NCBI GenBank assembly: GCA_903929755.1
Contig: CAIYVZ010000153.1
Location: forward strand, 34,968-98,967
Source of the DNA: an uncultured Acidobacteriia bacterium
GTDB taxonomy: Bacteria; Acidobacteriota; Terriglobia; Bryobacterales; Bryobacteraceae
Direction: 5' to 3'
DNA: 64,000 bases
Shown here piece by piece: positions 54,272-63,293 of the stretch; the first letter of the stretch is position 1, and every line of letters begins with the position of its first letter. A program made the translations under genes and the position numbers. The notes under the pieces were generated by a model that saw nothing but the letters and a program-made list of their open reading frames with translations, was not told where the DNA came from and did no database searches.

Positions 54272-56221
54272 TTACCGGTTGGCCGCCTGCGCCTGGACGA
54301 AGGCCGAGAGCGCGATCAGCGGGAAGTAAATCCGGTAATAGTGGTAGTTGAGGTAGAAAACGCGCGGAAACCCGGTTCCGGTGGCCAGATCCTCATCCCA
54401 GGAGCCGTCGGGCTTCTGCCCGGAAATCAGATAGTCCACTGCATGCTGCACGCTCGAACTATAGGTATCCCCGCCCGCCAGCAGGCCCATCAGCGCCCAG
54501 GCGGTCTGTGAAGGAGTACTTTTCGTGCCCGTGAAGGTATTGTTGTCGTAACTGGCGCAACTTTCGCCCCACCCGCCGTCGGAATTCTGCGAAGCCCGAA
54601 TCCACTCGTTGGCCCTCTGGATGTGCGGTTCGTGGTCGTCCTCGCCCATCGCCTGCAGGCCACGCAGCGCGAAGCAGGTTCCGTAAAGGAAGGCGACGCC
54701 CCACCGCCCGTACCAGCTGCCATCCGCCAGTTGAGTCTTCAACAGGTAGTCAATGGCACGTTTGCAGGCCGGGTGGCTGCGGTCAAACCCATTCGCAGCC
54801 AGCGCTTCCAGCGTGCGTCCGGTGATATCGGCGCACGTAGGGTCCAGCATCGCGTTGTGGTCGGCAAACGGGACGTGGGTCAGAATATGCCAGTTGTTGT
54901 CCACGTCAAACGCCGCCCAGCCGCCATCGGAGGACTGCATCGCCAGCAGCCAGTCCAGCGCGCGCTTGCGAGTAGCTTCCTGCGCCGCGGAGTTCCCTGC
55001 CTTCATATGTTTGAAGGCCAGCATCACCATCGCGGTGTCATCAATGTCCGGATACCAGTCGTTCTGGAACTCGAACGCCCATCCGGAAGGCTCTGTGTTC
55101 GGACGCTTTACTGACCAGTCGCCCTTGCGGCGAATTTCGCGCTCCAGCAGCCAGTCGGTCGCCTTCTGTAGCGCGGGCGACGAGCCATAACCAGCCTCAC
55201 CCAGCGCAAAGCCGCCAATCGCGGTATCCCAAACAGGCGAGAAACAGGGCTGGAAAAACAATTCCTTACCGTCATCCACCATCAAATCGTCGAAATGGCG
55301 GATCGCTTCGAGGCGCAGTGGATTATCCGGAGCGTAACCCAGAACATCCATCGCCATAATGGAATACTGCATCGGCGGATAAATCGCCCCCAACCCCTGG
55401 GAGTGCTTCATCCGCTCCAGCATCCAGTGCTCGCACTTGCGGATCGCCACTTCCCGGATGCGGGCGTGGCCGTACTTTTCCCAAAGCTTGAAAATCCGGT
55501 CCGACTGAATAAAGGTCTTCCGCCAGCTGAGCCACGAATCATCCGATTCGAACGTAATGCTCTTCCCTGGAACGAAAAGCTCTTCCAGGCTGAACCCCTG
55601 GGGCACAGGCCGCTGCGGGTCATGCGCGTGAACAATTGCCAGTGAAACCACAATCGCCCGCGTCCACGAAGACATCTGGTACAGCAAGCCACCCGGCAGC
55701 AGCAGGATCTCCGGCGGAATACTCGGCGTGCCCTCGCGAGGATACAGGCCAAACAAACTCAGATTTACCTTGGTATAGCTGTTCGCGCCCTGAACGCCGC
55801 CCATGGCGAGGATCCGCTCGCGTAACCGCGCCAGACGCTCGTCCTCAAACCGCAGCCCGGCAACCTTCAACGCAAAGTAGGCTTTCACCGAAGCGCTGAT
55901 TTCGCTCGGACCACCTACGTAAATATTGAAACCGCCGTCCGCAAGCTGCCGAGACAGAATCCGGTCCACCGCGCGCTGAATCTGGGGCCGATTCGGCGGA
56001 TTCCAGGCACCCGCCACCGGCGGCTGCAACCACAACTGCAGAAGAATGTAGTCGGATTCCAGCGTCGTGTCGGCTGTCAGCAACGCGCACCAGTAGCCGT
56101 CCTCGTGCTGAAGCGCCAATAAATGCTCCGCAGCGCGAACTGCTGCCTGCTGCGCTCCCGAAACTACTGTTTCTCTAACCTGCAAAGTCGACATCATCTC
56201 CGTGGACGAAACCTGGCTCAC
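54272..56221 (-). CDS. shc: Squalene-hopene cyclase
   Basis: Membrane-associated class II terpene cyclase that turns squalene into hopene and diplopterol. The protonating DXDD is at residues 392-395 (DWYPDIDDTAMVMLAF). Several QW repeats are visible: QLADGGFNIYVGG, QSSDGGWAAFDVDN, QLADGSWYGRWGV, QNSDGGWGESCASY and QKPDGSWDEDLATG. 649 residues, normal. GTG at 56221 is the chosen start; ATG codons 9-10 codons in are possible but their GGAG is too close. It lies 21 bases after ispH. Confidence 0.96.
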   Translation of the reverse strand: MSQVSSTEMMSTLQVRETVVSGAQQAAVRAAEHLLALQHEDGYWCALLTADTTLESDYILLQLWLQPPVAGAWNPPNRPQIQRAVDRILSRQLADGGFNIYVGGPSEISASVKAYFALKVAGLRFEDERLARLRERILAMGGVQGANSYTKVNLSLFGLYPREGTPSIPPEILLLPGGLLYQMSSWTRAIVVSLAIVHAHDPQRPVPQGFSLEELFVPGKSITFESDDSWLSWRKTFIQSDRIFKLWEKYGHARIREVAIRKCEHWMLERMKHSQGLGAIYPPMQYSIMAMDVLGYAPDNPLRLEAIRHFDDLMVDDGKELFFQPCFSPVWDTAIGGFALGEAGYGSSPALQKATDWLLEREIRRKGDWSVKRPNTEPSGWAFEFQNDWYPDIDDTAMVMLAFKHMKAGNSAAQEATRKRALDWLLAMQSSDGGWAAFDVDNNWHILTHVPFADHNAMLDPTCADITGRTLEALAANGFDRSHPACKRAIDYLLKTQLADGSWYGRWGVAFLYGTCFALRGLQAMGEDDHEPHIQRANEWIRASQNSDGGWGESCASYDNNTFTGTKSTPSQTAWALMGLLAGGDTYSSSVQHAVDYLISGQKPDGSWDEDLATGTGFPRVFYLNYHYYRIYFPLIALSAFVQAQAANR

Positions 56222-56250
56222 ACCAAAACCTGGCTAACACCAATAGCGAA

Positions 56251-57243
56251 CTAACGAGTAATACTCACAAATTGTGCGGCGACCGCGCCCAATTCGGGCG
56301 GCAGAGAGAATCGGACGTCTTCCTCGATCATCTCCACTTCTTCAAGATTGGAGTACCCGATCAGCTGCAACGACTCAATAATCTGCTGTACCAGATGTTC
56401 CGGAGCCGACGCGCCCGCCGTAACCCCCACCGTGATGGCATCCACCAGCCATTCCAGTTCCACCTGGGCCCAATCGTTCACAAGGTACGCCTGCACCCCA
56501 TAGTTGTGCCCTACTTCCACCAGACGCCGCGAATTGGAACTGTTCTCCGACCCCACTACCAGCAGCACATCGCAGTGTGACGCCACGCCCTTCACCGCCG
56601 TCTGCCGATTTTCCGTCGCGTAGCAGATATCCTGCGATTTCGGACTCTGGATCAGAGGGAAACGCTCTACCAGCCGAGCCACAATGTGCGTCGTCTCATC
56701 CAGACTCAGCGTGGTCTGCGTCAGATAAGCAATCTTCGTGGGGTCCGGAACCTCCAGCGAGTCCACATCTTCCACAGACTCCACCAGCACCATCTTGTCC
56801 GGCGCCTCGCCCAGCGTCCCGATCACTTCGTCGTGATTCTTGTGCCCGATCAGCACCATGGAATAACCTTCCCTGGCGAACTTCACGGCTTCCAAATGCA
56901 CTTTCGTTACCAGCGGACAGGTAGCATCAATAATCTGCAGCCCCCGCGCCTTACCCTGACGCCGAACTTCCGGCGAAACGCCGTGCGCGCTAAAGATCGC
57001 CCGGCCATTATCCGGAACCTCCGCCAGTTCCTCCACAAACACCGCGCCCATTTCGCGCAATTCGTCCACAACATGCTTGTTATGAACAATCTCTTTGCGG
57101 ACGTAGATCGGAGCGCCATACGCGCCCAGAGCGATTTTCACCACGTCAATGGCCCGAACCACACCAGCACAAAAGCCACGCGGCTTCAACAGCAGAATTT
57201 TCTTTTCGCCAGTAGTATTCGGAGCGATTGTTTTTAAGGGCAT
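56251..57243 (-). CDS. ispH: 4-hydroxy-3-methylbut-2-enyl diphosphate reductase
   Basis: Last step of the MEP pathway, giving IPP and DMAPP. The three iron-sulfur cysteines are C25 (PRGFCAGVVR), C109 (DATCPLVTK) and C207 (DICYATENRQ), and HGVSPEVRRQG and NSSNSRRLVEVG are conserved. ATG at 57243 gives MPLKTIAPNTTGEKKILLLK; an in-frame start at 57276 would put GGAGGAAGG inside the gene and add 11 residues. It is the first gene of the hopanoid operon, so precursor supply and cyclisation are co-expressed. Confidence 0.96.
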   Translation of the reverse strand: MPLKTIAPNTTGEKKILLLKPRGFCAGVVRAIDVVKIALGAYGAPIYVRKEIVHNKHVVDELREMGAVFVEELAEVPDNGRAIFSAHGVSPEVRRQGKARGLQIIDATCPLVTKVHLEAVKFAREGYSMVLIGHKNHDEVIGTLGEAPDKMVLVESVEDVDSLEVPDPTKIAYLTQTTLSLDETTHIVARLVERFPLIQSPKSQDICYATENRQTAVKGVASHCDVLLVVGSENSSNSRRLVEVGHNYGVQAYLVNDWAQVELEWLVDAITVGVTAGASAPEHLVQQIIESLQLIGYSNLEEVEMIEEDVRFSLPPELGAVAAQFVSITR

Positions 57244-57352
57244 AGGGGAGGGTGGACCTTCCTCCAAGTATATCATCGGAAAGGGGGATTACCCCCCTGC
57301 GCGAAGCCGCGCCCGGAATACCAGGTCAGGGGTTTCCCCCTCAGGAGCACGT

Positions 57353-58360
57353 ATGAAAGCATGGCGATTTGTCGAAGGTTTCGGGGTGGAGAACCTCCGC
57401 CTGGTGGATATCCCGGACGCAACACCCGGGCCAGGCCAAGCCGTAGTCCGCGTTCGGGCCTGTTCTCTGAACTTCCGGGATCTCGTAGTGGCGAAAGGCG
57501 GTTACGGCCGCGCCGTCAAAGCGCCGCTCACGCCCCTTTCCGATGGAGCCGGGGAAGTTGTCGCCGTCGGCCCCGGCGTTACCCTCGTGAAACCGGGTGA
57601 CCGCGTCTGCGGCACATTCTTCCAGCGCTGGCTTGCGGGAGGCCCCACCGATGACAGCGCCGCCTCCGCCATGGGCGGCATGATTGATGGCATGCTCTCA
57701 GAACAGGTCTGCCTGAATGCCGAGGGCCTGGTCCAATTCCCCCAACACCTTTCCTTCGAGGAGGCTGCCACCTTGCCCTGCGCCGCCCTCACCGCCTGGA
57801 ATGCGCTTTTTCGCTCCGGCGGTCTGAAACCGGGCGATTCCGTGGTCGTCCAGGGTACCGGCGGCGTCTCCATTTTCGCTCTCCAGTTCGCAGCAATGAC
57901 AGGCGCGCGGGTCATCGGGACGTCCTCCAGCGACGCCAAACTGGACCGGATTCTCTCCATGGGGGCCTCCGTCGGTATCAACTACAAGACGACGCCCGAG
58001 TGGGATAAACCCGTCCGCGAAGCAACCGCAGGCCTGGGTGCCGATCACATTGTCGAGGTCGGCGGAGCCGGAACCCTCCCGGCGTCCATTAAAGCCGTCC
58101 GGCGCGGCGGCCACATCGCGCTCATCGGCGTACTCAGCGGCCAGGGCGAGATCGATCCCCGCCCCATCTTGCTCAAATCTCTGCGCGTTCAGGGCATCTA
58201 CGTCGGCTCCCGCGAGATGTTCGAAGAGATGAATCGCGCCATCGCCCTCTCCGGTCTCCGGCCCGTAATTGACCGGGTCTTCGGCTTCGACGAACCGGCG
58301 GCAGCCATGCGCTATATGGAAAGCGGCGCGCACTTTGGGAAGGTCTGCATCGCCATCTGA
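57353..58360 (+). CDS. Zinc-free quinone-oxidoreductase-like MDR protein
   Basis: A 335-residue NAD(P)-dependent medium-chain reductase without zinc ligands, similar to quinone and enoyl reductases. VRACSLNFRDLVVAKGGYGR replaces the Cys ligand by Asn, typical of the quinone-oxidoreductase branch. The nucleotide site is VVVQGTGGVSIFALQFAAMT. AGGAG lies 7 bases before the ATG at 57353. It is divergent from ispH. Substrate unknown; not evidently part of the hopanoid operon. Confidence 0.88.
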   Translation: MKAWRFVEGFGVENLRLVDIPDATPGPGQAVVRVRACSLNFRDLVVAKGGYGRAVKAPLTPLSDGAGEVVAVGPGVTLVKPGDRVCGTFFQRWLAGGPTDDSAASAMGGMIDGMLSEQVCLNAEGLVQFPQHLSFEEAATLPCAALTAWNALFRSGGLKPGDSVVVQGTGGVSIFALQFAAMTGARVIGTSSSDAKLDRILSMGASVGINYKTTPEWDKPVREATAGLGADHIVEVGGAGTLPASIKAVRRGGHIALIGVLSGQGEIDPRPILLKSLRVQGIYVGSREMFEEMNRAIALSGLRPVIDRVFGFDEPAAAMRYMESGAHFGKVCIAI

Positions 58361-58663
58361 CGCCGGCGCGGCATCAACAGGGGAGGAACAGTTGCTGAAG
58401 CGCCTGCGCAGTACCGCCACGCTCCCCCACTCACAAATTCCTGGCGAGGAGCGTCGGTCGCCATCTTCGGCGCAGCGGCCTCCAGCGTGAATTTCGCAAC
58501 TCTCTGACGAAGCGCCGTGTGTTCTTCGGAGCAGTCCGCCTCCACCTTTCACGAGTCTTTGGTGCGGGCTGAAACCGCTCGGGCGTGAACTGCGTCAGGA
58601 TAAGAGAGCAACTGTCCTGCCGAAAGGGCTTATACTCGAAAGAATAAAAGGAGTCGCCCTCCG
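58361..58663. other. Gene-free stretch with a -10 box
   Basis: I find no convincing gene here. A minus-strand reading at 58312-58545 (VEADCSEEHTALRQRVAKFT) has no ribosome site and runs into the gene at 57353 on the other strand. TATACT at 58631-58636 is a candidate -10 box for the protease gene, with no good -35. Confidence 0.4.
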
Positions 58664-59689
58664 ATGAATCTTCTCTTTAATCAAAGCTCGACCGTTCGCA
58701 GCGCCCTTGCGCTGGTAACAGCCTTCTTCCTCACCCAGCAGGCTATGGTGATGCCTGCGTTTGCGGACAAGAAAAAGAACGACCCTGACGAAATCGGCAA
58801 CCGCGACGTCGGCAAGGGTATCAATCTCTACTCCATCGAAAAAGAGATCGGTATGGGCAAGCAAATGGCCCAGGAAGTGGAACGTCAGGCCAAAATCGTC
58901 GATGACCCCATCATTGCCGAGTACGTCAACCGCGTCGGCCAGAACCTGGTCCGCAACTCCGATGCCAAGGTTCCTTTCACCATTAAGGTAATTGACGCCG
59001 AGGACATCAACGCTTTCGCGCTCCCCGGGGGGTTCTTCTTCGTCCAGACCGGCGTGCTGCTCAATGCCGACAACGAAGCCGAAATGGCCGGCGTGATGGC
59101 CCACGAAATCGCCCACGTCGCGGCTCGCCACGGTACTCGCCAGGCGTCGCGCGGCCAGTTGATCTCCTATGCGACGCTGCCCCTCATCTTTATGGGTGGC
59201 ATTACCGGCTACGCAATCTACCAGGGTATGGGGATTCTGGTCCCGCTCGGCTTCCTGAAATTCACCCGCGGTTTTGAAGCCGAGGCGGATATGCTGGGTC
59301 TCGAATATATTTACAAGGCGGGTTACGATCCCGGATCTTTCGTCGACTTCTTCGAAAAGGTGCAGGCGCTGGAAAAGCGCAAGCCTGGGACCATGTCAAA
59401 GCTGTTCTCGTCCCATCCACCTACCGACGACCGCATCAAGCAGTCTCAGCTGACCATCCAGAAGTACCTGAAAGAAAAGCCGGAATACGTGGTCAACACC
59501 AGTGAATTCAACGACGTAAAGGCGCGCGTAATGGCCATGCACAGCCGCCGCAAGGTGGACGATGTGAAGGATGCCGGTCGGCCCACCCTCCGCCGCAACC
59601 CGAACGGCCAGATCGATTCGAACGGCGACGAGAAGGCCCCCAGGACCGACTCCGACGAGCGCCCGACACTGAAACGCCGCGAACCGTGA
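58664..59689 (+). CDS. M48-family metalloprotease, BepA-like
   Basis: Exported zinc protease of 341 residues (signal about 1-34, ending MVMPAFADKKK). HExxH is at H147-H151 (GVMAHEIAHVAARHGTRQAS), the third ligand Glu is in RGFEAEADMLGLEYIYKAGY, and LFSSHPPTDDRIKQSQ is the conserved late motif. Similar proteins act on misfolded outer-membrane proteins. The C-terminal 60 residues are charged and low complexity. No TPR repeats as in full BepA were seen. AAGGAG lies upstream of the ATG. A terminator follows at 59729. Confidence 0.93.
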   Translation: MNLLFNQSSTVRSALALVTAFFLTQQAMVMPAFADKKKNDPDEIGNRDVGKGINLYSIEKEIGMGKQMAQEVERQAKIVDDPIIAEYVNRVGQNLVRNSDAKVPFTIKVIDAEDINAFALPGGFFFVQTGVLLNADNEAEMAGVMAHEIAHVAARHGTRQASRGQLISYATLPLIFMGGITGYAIYQGMGILVPLGFLKFTRGFEAEADMLGLEYIYKAGYDPGSFVDFFEKVQALEKRKPGTMSKLFSSHPPTDDRIKQSQLTIQKYLKEKPEYVVNTSEFNDVKARVMAMHSRRKVDDVKDAGRPTLRRNPNGQIDSNGDEKAPRTDSDERPTLKRREP

Positions 59690-59728
59690 GTTGCATCAAA
59701 TAAGCCGAATCAAATCAACATCATCAAA

Positions 59729-59763
59729 AAAAAGACCGGGCCCTCAGGGTGCCCGGTCTTTTT
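59729..59763. terminator. Rho-independent terminator
   Basis: AAAAAGACCGGGC (59729-59741) and GCCCGGTCTTTTT (59751-59763) form a 13-base stem with a 9-base loop; the T-run and A-run make it work in both directions, between the protease gene and the convergent small genes. Confidence 0.9.
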
Positions 59764-59798
59764 GATTTCAGCTTTGCTTTCGGCTGGGGAGGCTTCAG

Positions 59799-59984
59799 CT
59801 AATGACCATCCCCATCGCCATCAGCATCGCCGCCTCTGAGTTGCGCGGTGGCCGCCGCACTCAGGTGAACGCTGTCCTGCGGCGCGGAACTCTGGCTGCT
59901 GGCGGATCGACCTCCCGCACCTGCCGAGGAGGGCGCCTGTGCCTGGTAAACCGAAGCTGCGTTTGAAACTGGAGAGATTGACAT
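59799..59984 (-). CDS. Small Ser/Ala/Gly-rich protein with GDADGDGDGH tail
   Basis: A 61-residue protein: MSISPVSNAASVYQAQAPSS, then Ser/Gln-rich sequence, QDSVHLSAAATAQLRG, ending DADGDGDGH. AAAGGAAA 7-10 bases before the ATG is a good ribosome site. The DSVxLS block resembles a motif in FlgM and other flagellar or exported proteins; the acidic tail could bind calcium or another metal. It follows the larger similar gene by 51 bases and ends before the shared terminator. Family not recognised. Confidence 0.6.
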   Translation of the reverse strand: MSISPVSNAASVYQAQAPSSAGAGGRSASSQSSAPQDSVHLSAAATAQLRGGDADGDGDGH

Positions 59985-60035
59985 AGGGGTATTTCCTTTC
60001 CGTATACACTCAATCGGCTTCCGGGCGCGGAAACT

Positions 60036-60602
60036 TTAGGCCGAAGCGGCAGACGCCTGCCCCAAAGCCTTCTGCAGTGTCTGGAGAATCACCGCAAGGG
60101 GATCCGTCGCCTGGCTGTTAGCCCCGTTCGGATCGGTAACCGACGCACTCTGTGAACTGTCCTGAGAAGTCCCCTGTGTTTGACTTGCCGCCTGAGCATG
60201 GTGGCCCTGGTGATGATGCCCGCCGACCGCTTTGGCCAAATCCAGAATATTAGGCAGTTGGCCGGTCTTCGCAGCGTCTGCAAAGTCCGACGCCAGCTGG
60301 TTCAATTGATTGGCCTGCGCCGTGTTCCCGGCCTTCTGGGCCGTAGCGGCAGCCGCCTGCAAATTCGTCGCGATTTGCTGCGTCACCTGCTGATACTTCG
60401 TTGGATTGGTCTGCTGTAACTGCTGCAGGCTGGAAAGAATCGCGCCCAGAGGGGAAAGCTGCCCCTGGTCTGAGGGCGCAACGAATTGGGCGGCACTTGT
60501 GGAGAAAATGCCGCCGGAGCTGTTGTTCAGTGAACTGGGGGGCGAAACCTGAGTGAAAAGCTGGTTCAGCAGGCTGCTGGAAATGTTACCGATAGCTGAC
60601 AT
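60036..60602 (-). CDS. Gln/Ala/Ser-rich protein with His cluster
   Basis: A 188-residue protein from ATG at 60602 (MSAIGNISSSLLNQLFTQVS). Its centre is helical and Gln/Ala-rich (YQQVTQQIATNLQAAAATAQ and AGNTAQANQLNQLASDFADA), followed by GGHHHQGHHAQA, a metal-binding-like His cluster, and LAVILQTLQKALGQASAASA at the end. No signal peptide is visible. Composition and the N-terminus recall hook- or rod-type exported proteins, but no family is recognised. Forms a unit with the 61-residue gene. Confidence 0.65.
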   Translation of the reverse strand: MSAIGNISSSLLNQLFTQVSPPSSLNNSSGGIFSTSAAQFVAPSDQGQLSPLGAILSSLQQLQQTNPTKYQQVTQQIATNLQAAAATAQKAGNTAQANQLNQLASDFADAAKTGQLPNILDLAKAVGGHHHQGHHAQAASQTQGTSQDSSQSASVTDPNGANSQATDPLAVILQTLQKALGQASAASA

Positions 60603-60816
60603 ACCTGCGAACCGAGCACGCGTCCCGCCACTCTCCAGCAAGAGATAACTCCCTTAAAAATCCGCCACATGCAAACCTTGCCCGGTACCAGCCTCACCCT
60701 CCCGGCAAAATCCTGTCACCGGCCGACAAAGAAATGCCGCACAAGACGTATCCCAAATACCGAGTCAGGCGTACCCTGACAAGCCCACCGGAACGTCAAG
60801 TATCCAGACTCCCAAA

Positions 60817-62181
60817 ATGGCTACAGCAACAACTGCGGCACCCCCGGTAACCGCGGACTACTCAGACTATGTAAACCCCCAATGGGAGCGGCTCCTGAAT
60901 CTGCTCCAGATGAATGTTCGGTACATTCGCTGCCAGGGGACCGAACTCCACACCGAATCCGGCGACGTGATCCTCGACTTCCTCTCCGGCTACTGCGTCC
61001 ACAATATCGGCCACAATCACCCCGCCATCATCCAGGCGCTTCACGACGAACTCGACCGTCGCGGCCCTGCCATGTTGCAAAGCCACATTCCAGACCTGGC
61101 CGGAACCCTGGCGCACCGCCTCTGCACCCTCGCAGGTGGCAAGCTTCGCAAGGTCTTTTTCGCCTGCTCCGGCAGCGAGGGTGTGGAAACGGCCATCAAG
61201 TTCTCCCGGAAATTCACCGGCCGAACCCCGCTGCTCCATGCGAAAGGCGCCTTTCACGGGCTCACCTGCGGGGCGCTGTCACTGATGGACGACAAATTCT
61301 GGCGTGATAAATTCGGTCCGCTGCTCCCCGATGTCGCCGCCGTTCCCTTCGGCGACATTCTCAGCCTGCGCCAGGAGCTCTCTACCGGCAAGTACGCCGC
61401 TTTCTTCGTGGAACCCCTCCAGTCGGAAGCCGGCATTCAGATACCCCACCAGGAGTATCTCGCCGAAGCCGCCAAAATCTGCCGCAAGCACGGTACCCTG
61501 CTGGTCATCGACGAAGTCCAGACCGGCATGTACCGCACCGGCACCTTCCTCGCATCCCACCAACTGAACGTCGAAGCCGACATGGTCATAGTCGCCAAGG
61601 CCCTCAGCGGCGGTCTCGTCCCCGTAAGCGCGGTTCTTATGACCGACCCGATTTACGCTTCCGTCTTCGACTCCCTCAAGCGCTCCATTGTCCACACCTC
61701 CACCTTCAGCGAAAATGGCCTCGCCATGCGAACCGGCCTCGCCACGCTCGACGTCCTCGAACAGGAGCAACTCGGCCCCCGCGCCCTCGCAATGGGCCGA
61801 CGCCTCCGCACGCGCCTCCGCGAAGCCCTCTCCGGCTACGAAATGGTGAAGGACGTCCGGGGCATGGGCATGCTCTCCGGCATCGAATTCCAGGCCCCTT
61901 CCTCCCTGAAACTGCGCATCCCCTTCACCGCCTTCCAGCACATCCACGAAGGCATGTTCGGCCAGGTCATCGTGATGCGACTCTTCCGCGACTGGCGTGT
62001 TCTTACCCAAATCTGCGGCAACAATTTCATGGTCCTCAAAGTAGCCCCGCCCCTGGTGGTGACCGAAGACCAGCTTGACCATTTCGTGGAAGCCATCACC
62101 GCAGTAGTTGACCTGATGCATTCCTCCACATCCTTCTGGAGCGAAGCCCTCGGCCTCGCGCGCCGAATAGTAAACGTCTAG
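60817..62181 (+). CDS. Class III aminotransferase, HpnO-like
   Basis: PLP-dependent aminotransferase of 454 residues. K261 in MVIVAKALSGGLVPVSAVLM binds PLP, with VIDEVQTGMYRTGTFLASHQ before it and SGSEGVETAIKFSRKFTGRT and GAFHGLTCGALSLMDDKFWR as further cofactor-site motifs. The sequence strongly resembles the HpnO type that puts the terminal amine on bacteriohopanepolyols (NPQWERLLNLLQMNVRYIRC, SFWSEALGLARRIVNV). The hopanoid operon lies 3.5 kb away. The HpnO assignment is from memory of family sequences and has not been checked by alignment. Confidence 0.82.
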   Translation: MATATTAAPPVTADYSDYVNPQWERLLNLLQMNVRYIRCQGTELHTESGDVILDFLSGYCVHNIGHNHPAIIQALHDELDRRGPAMLQSHIPDLAGTLAHRLCTLAGGKLRKVFFACSGSEGVETAIKFSRKFTGRTPLLHAKGAFHGLTCGALSLMDDKFWRDKFGPLLPDVAAVPFGDILSLRQELSTGKYAAFFVEPLQSEAGIQIPHQEYLAEAAKICRKHGTLLVIDEVQTGMYRTGTFLASHQLNVEADMVIVAKALSGGLVPVSAVLMTDPIYASVFDSLKRSIVHTSTFSENGLAMRTGLATLDVLEQEQLGPRALAMGRRLRTRLREALSGYEMVKDVRGMGMLSGIEFQAPSSLKLRIPFTAFQHIHEGMFGQVIVMRLFRDWRVLTQICGNNFMVLKVAPPLVVTEDQLDHFVEAITAVVDLMHSSTSFWSEALGLARRIVNV

Positions 62182-62189
62182 ACAAACCC

Positions 62190-63293
62190 ATGTACGATAC
62201 CGATGTTTTCGTTCTTGGCGGAGGTCCCGCCGGTCTGGCCGCAGCCATCGCCGCCCGGCAGCGCGGGTTCACCGTCACGCTCGCCGACGCCGACCGCCCG
62301 CCCATCGACAAAGCCTGCGGCGAAGGCCTGATGCCCGATTCGCTCGCCGCCGCCGCCAAACTCGGCATTCAAATTCCCGACGACGCCGGCCACCCCTTCC
62401 GCGGCATCCGTTTCTCCGGCCCCCTCAGCCAGGTGGAAGCACCCTTCCCCAATGGCCGGGGCCGCGGACTTCGCCGCACCGTTCTCCACCCCCTTCTTGT
62501 CGAGACAGCCGCCAAAGCAGGCGTCAATATGATATGGGGCACTTCCGTTACCGGCGTTGACGGCCATTCGATCCGAACAGCGCGTGAAACCTTCACAAGC
62601 CGCTGGATCATCGGGGCCGACGGAGGTCAATCTATGGTTCGCCGCTGGACCGGCCTCGGCGAAATCAGCCGTGAAGCCAACCGCTTCGGCTTCCGCAGGC
62701 ACTATAAGATTGCGCCGTGGGCCGAATACGTCGAGATCCACTGGGGCAACCGCTGCCAGTTCTACATCACGCCCACCGCCCCCGATGAAATCTGCCTCGT
62801 CCTGATGTCGCGCGATTCGCACTTGCGCATTGACGATGCCCTGCCCCAGTTCCCCGCCCTGCAGCAGCGCCTCGCGGGCCTGACTCCCGCCGGAACCGAG
62901 CGTGGCTCCTTCGCCGCCACACGCCGCCTCAAGCGTGTGGCAGAAGGTCACGTGGCCCTCATCGGCGACGCCTCCGGCACCGTGGACGCCATCACCGGCG
63001 AGGGCCTTTGCATGGCCTTCCAGCAAGCTCTCGCCCTCGCCGACGCCCTGGAAGCCGAAGACCTCGGTTTGTACCGGCGAGCCCACTTGAGCCTCGCCCG
63101 CCGCCCCCTCTTCATGGCGGACTTCATGCTCCTGATGGACCGCTCCAGGCTTCTGCAGCGCCGGGTCCTCCGTGCCTTCTCCGAACGCCCCGAACTCTTC
63201 GCCCGACTGCTCGCCACCCACGTCGGGAAATTCAACATTCCTCAATTCGCCGCCACCGCAGCCGCTCTTGGCTGGGAGATTCTCACCGCATGA
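62190..63293 (+). CDS. Geranylgeranyl-reductase-type FAD oxidoreductase
   Basis: FAD-dependent oxidoreductase of 367 residues. FAD-binding DVFVLGGGPAGLAAAIAARQ at residues 5-24, DKACGEGLMPDSLAAAAKLG as the signature of the geranylgeranyl reductase family, and VALIGDASGTVDAITGEGLC as the second FAD motif. Members reduce isoprenoid chains or act as flavin monooxygenases. It lies 8 bases after the HpnO-like gene and overlaps the YceI gene by 4 bases, so an isoprenoid-lipid substrate is likely. Not HpnE by motif. Confidence 0.87.
   Translation: MYDTDVFVLGGGPAGLAAAIAARQRGFTVTLADADRPPIDKACGEGLMPDSLAAAAKLGIQIPDDAGHPFRGIRFSGPLSQVEAPFPNGRGRGLRRTVLHPLLVETAAKAGVNMIWGTSVTGVDGHSIRTARETFTSRWIIGADGGQSMVRRWTGLGEISREANRFGFRRHYKIAPWAEYVEIHWGNRCQFYITPTAPDEICLVLMSRDSHLRIDDALPQFPALQQRLAGLTPAGTERGSFAATRRLKRVAEGHVALIGDASGTVDAITGEGLCMAFQQALALADALEAEDLGLYRRAHLSLARRPLFMADFMLLMDRSRLLQRRVLRAFSERPELFARLLATHVGKFNIPQFAATAAALGWEILTA

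Noticed and set aside
58312..58545. Minus-strand 77-residue reading with a weak acyl-CoA-dehydrogenase look
   Set aside because: No ribosome site, runs into a well-supported gene, and the similarity is limited to a short helical pattern.
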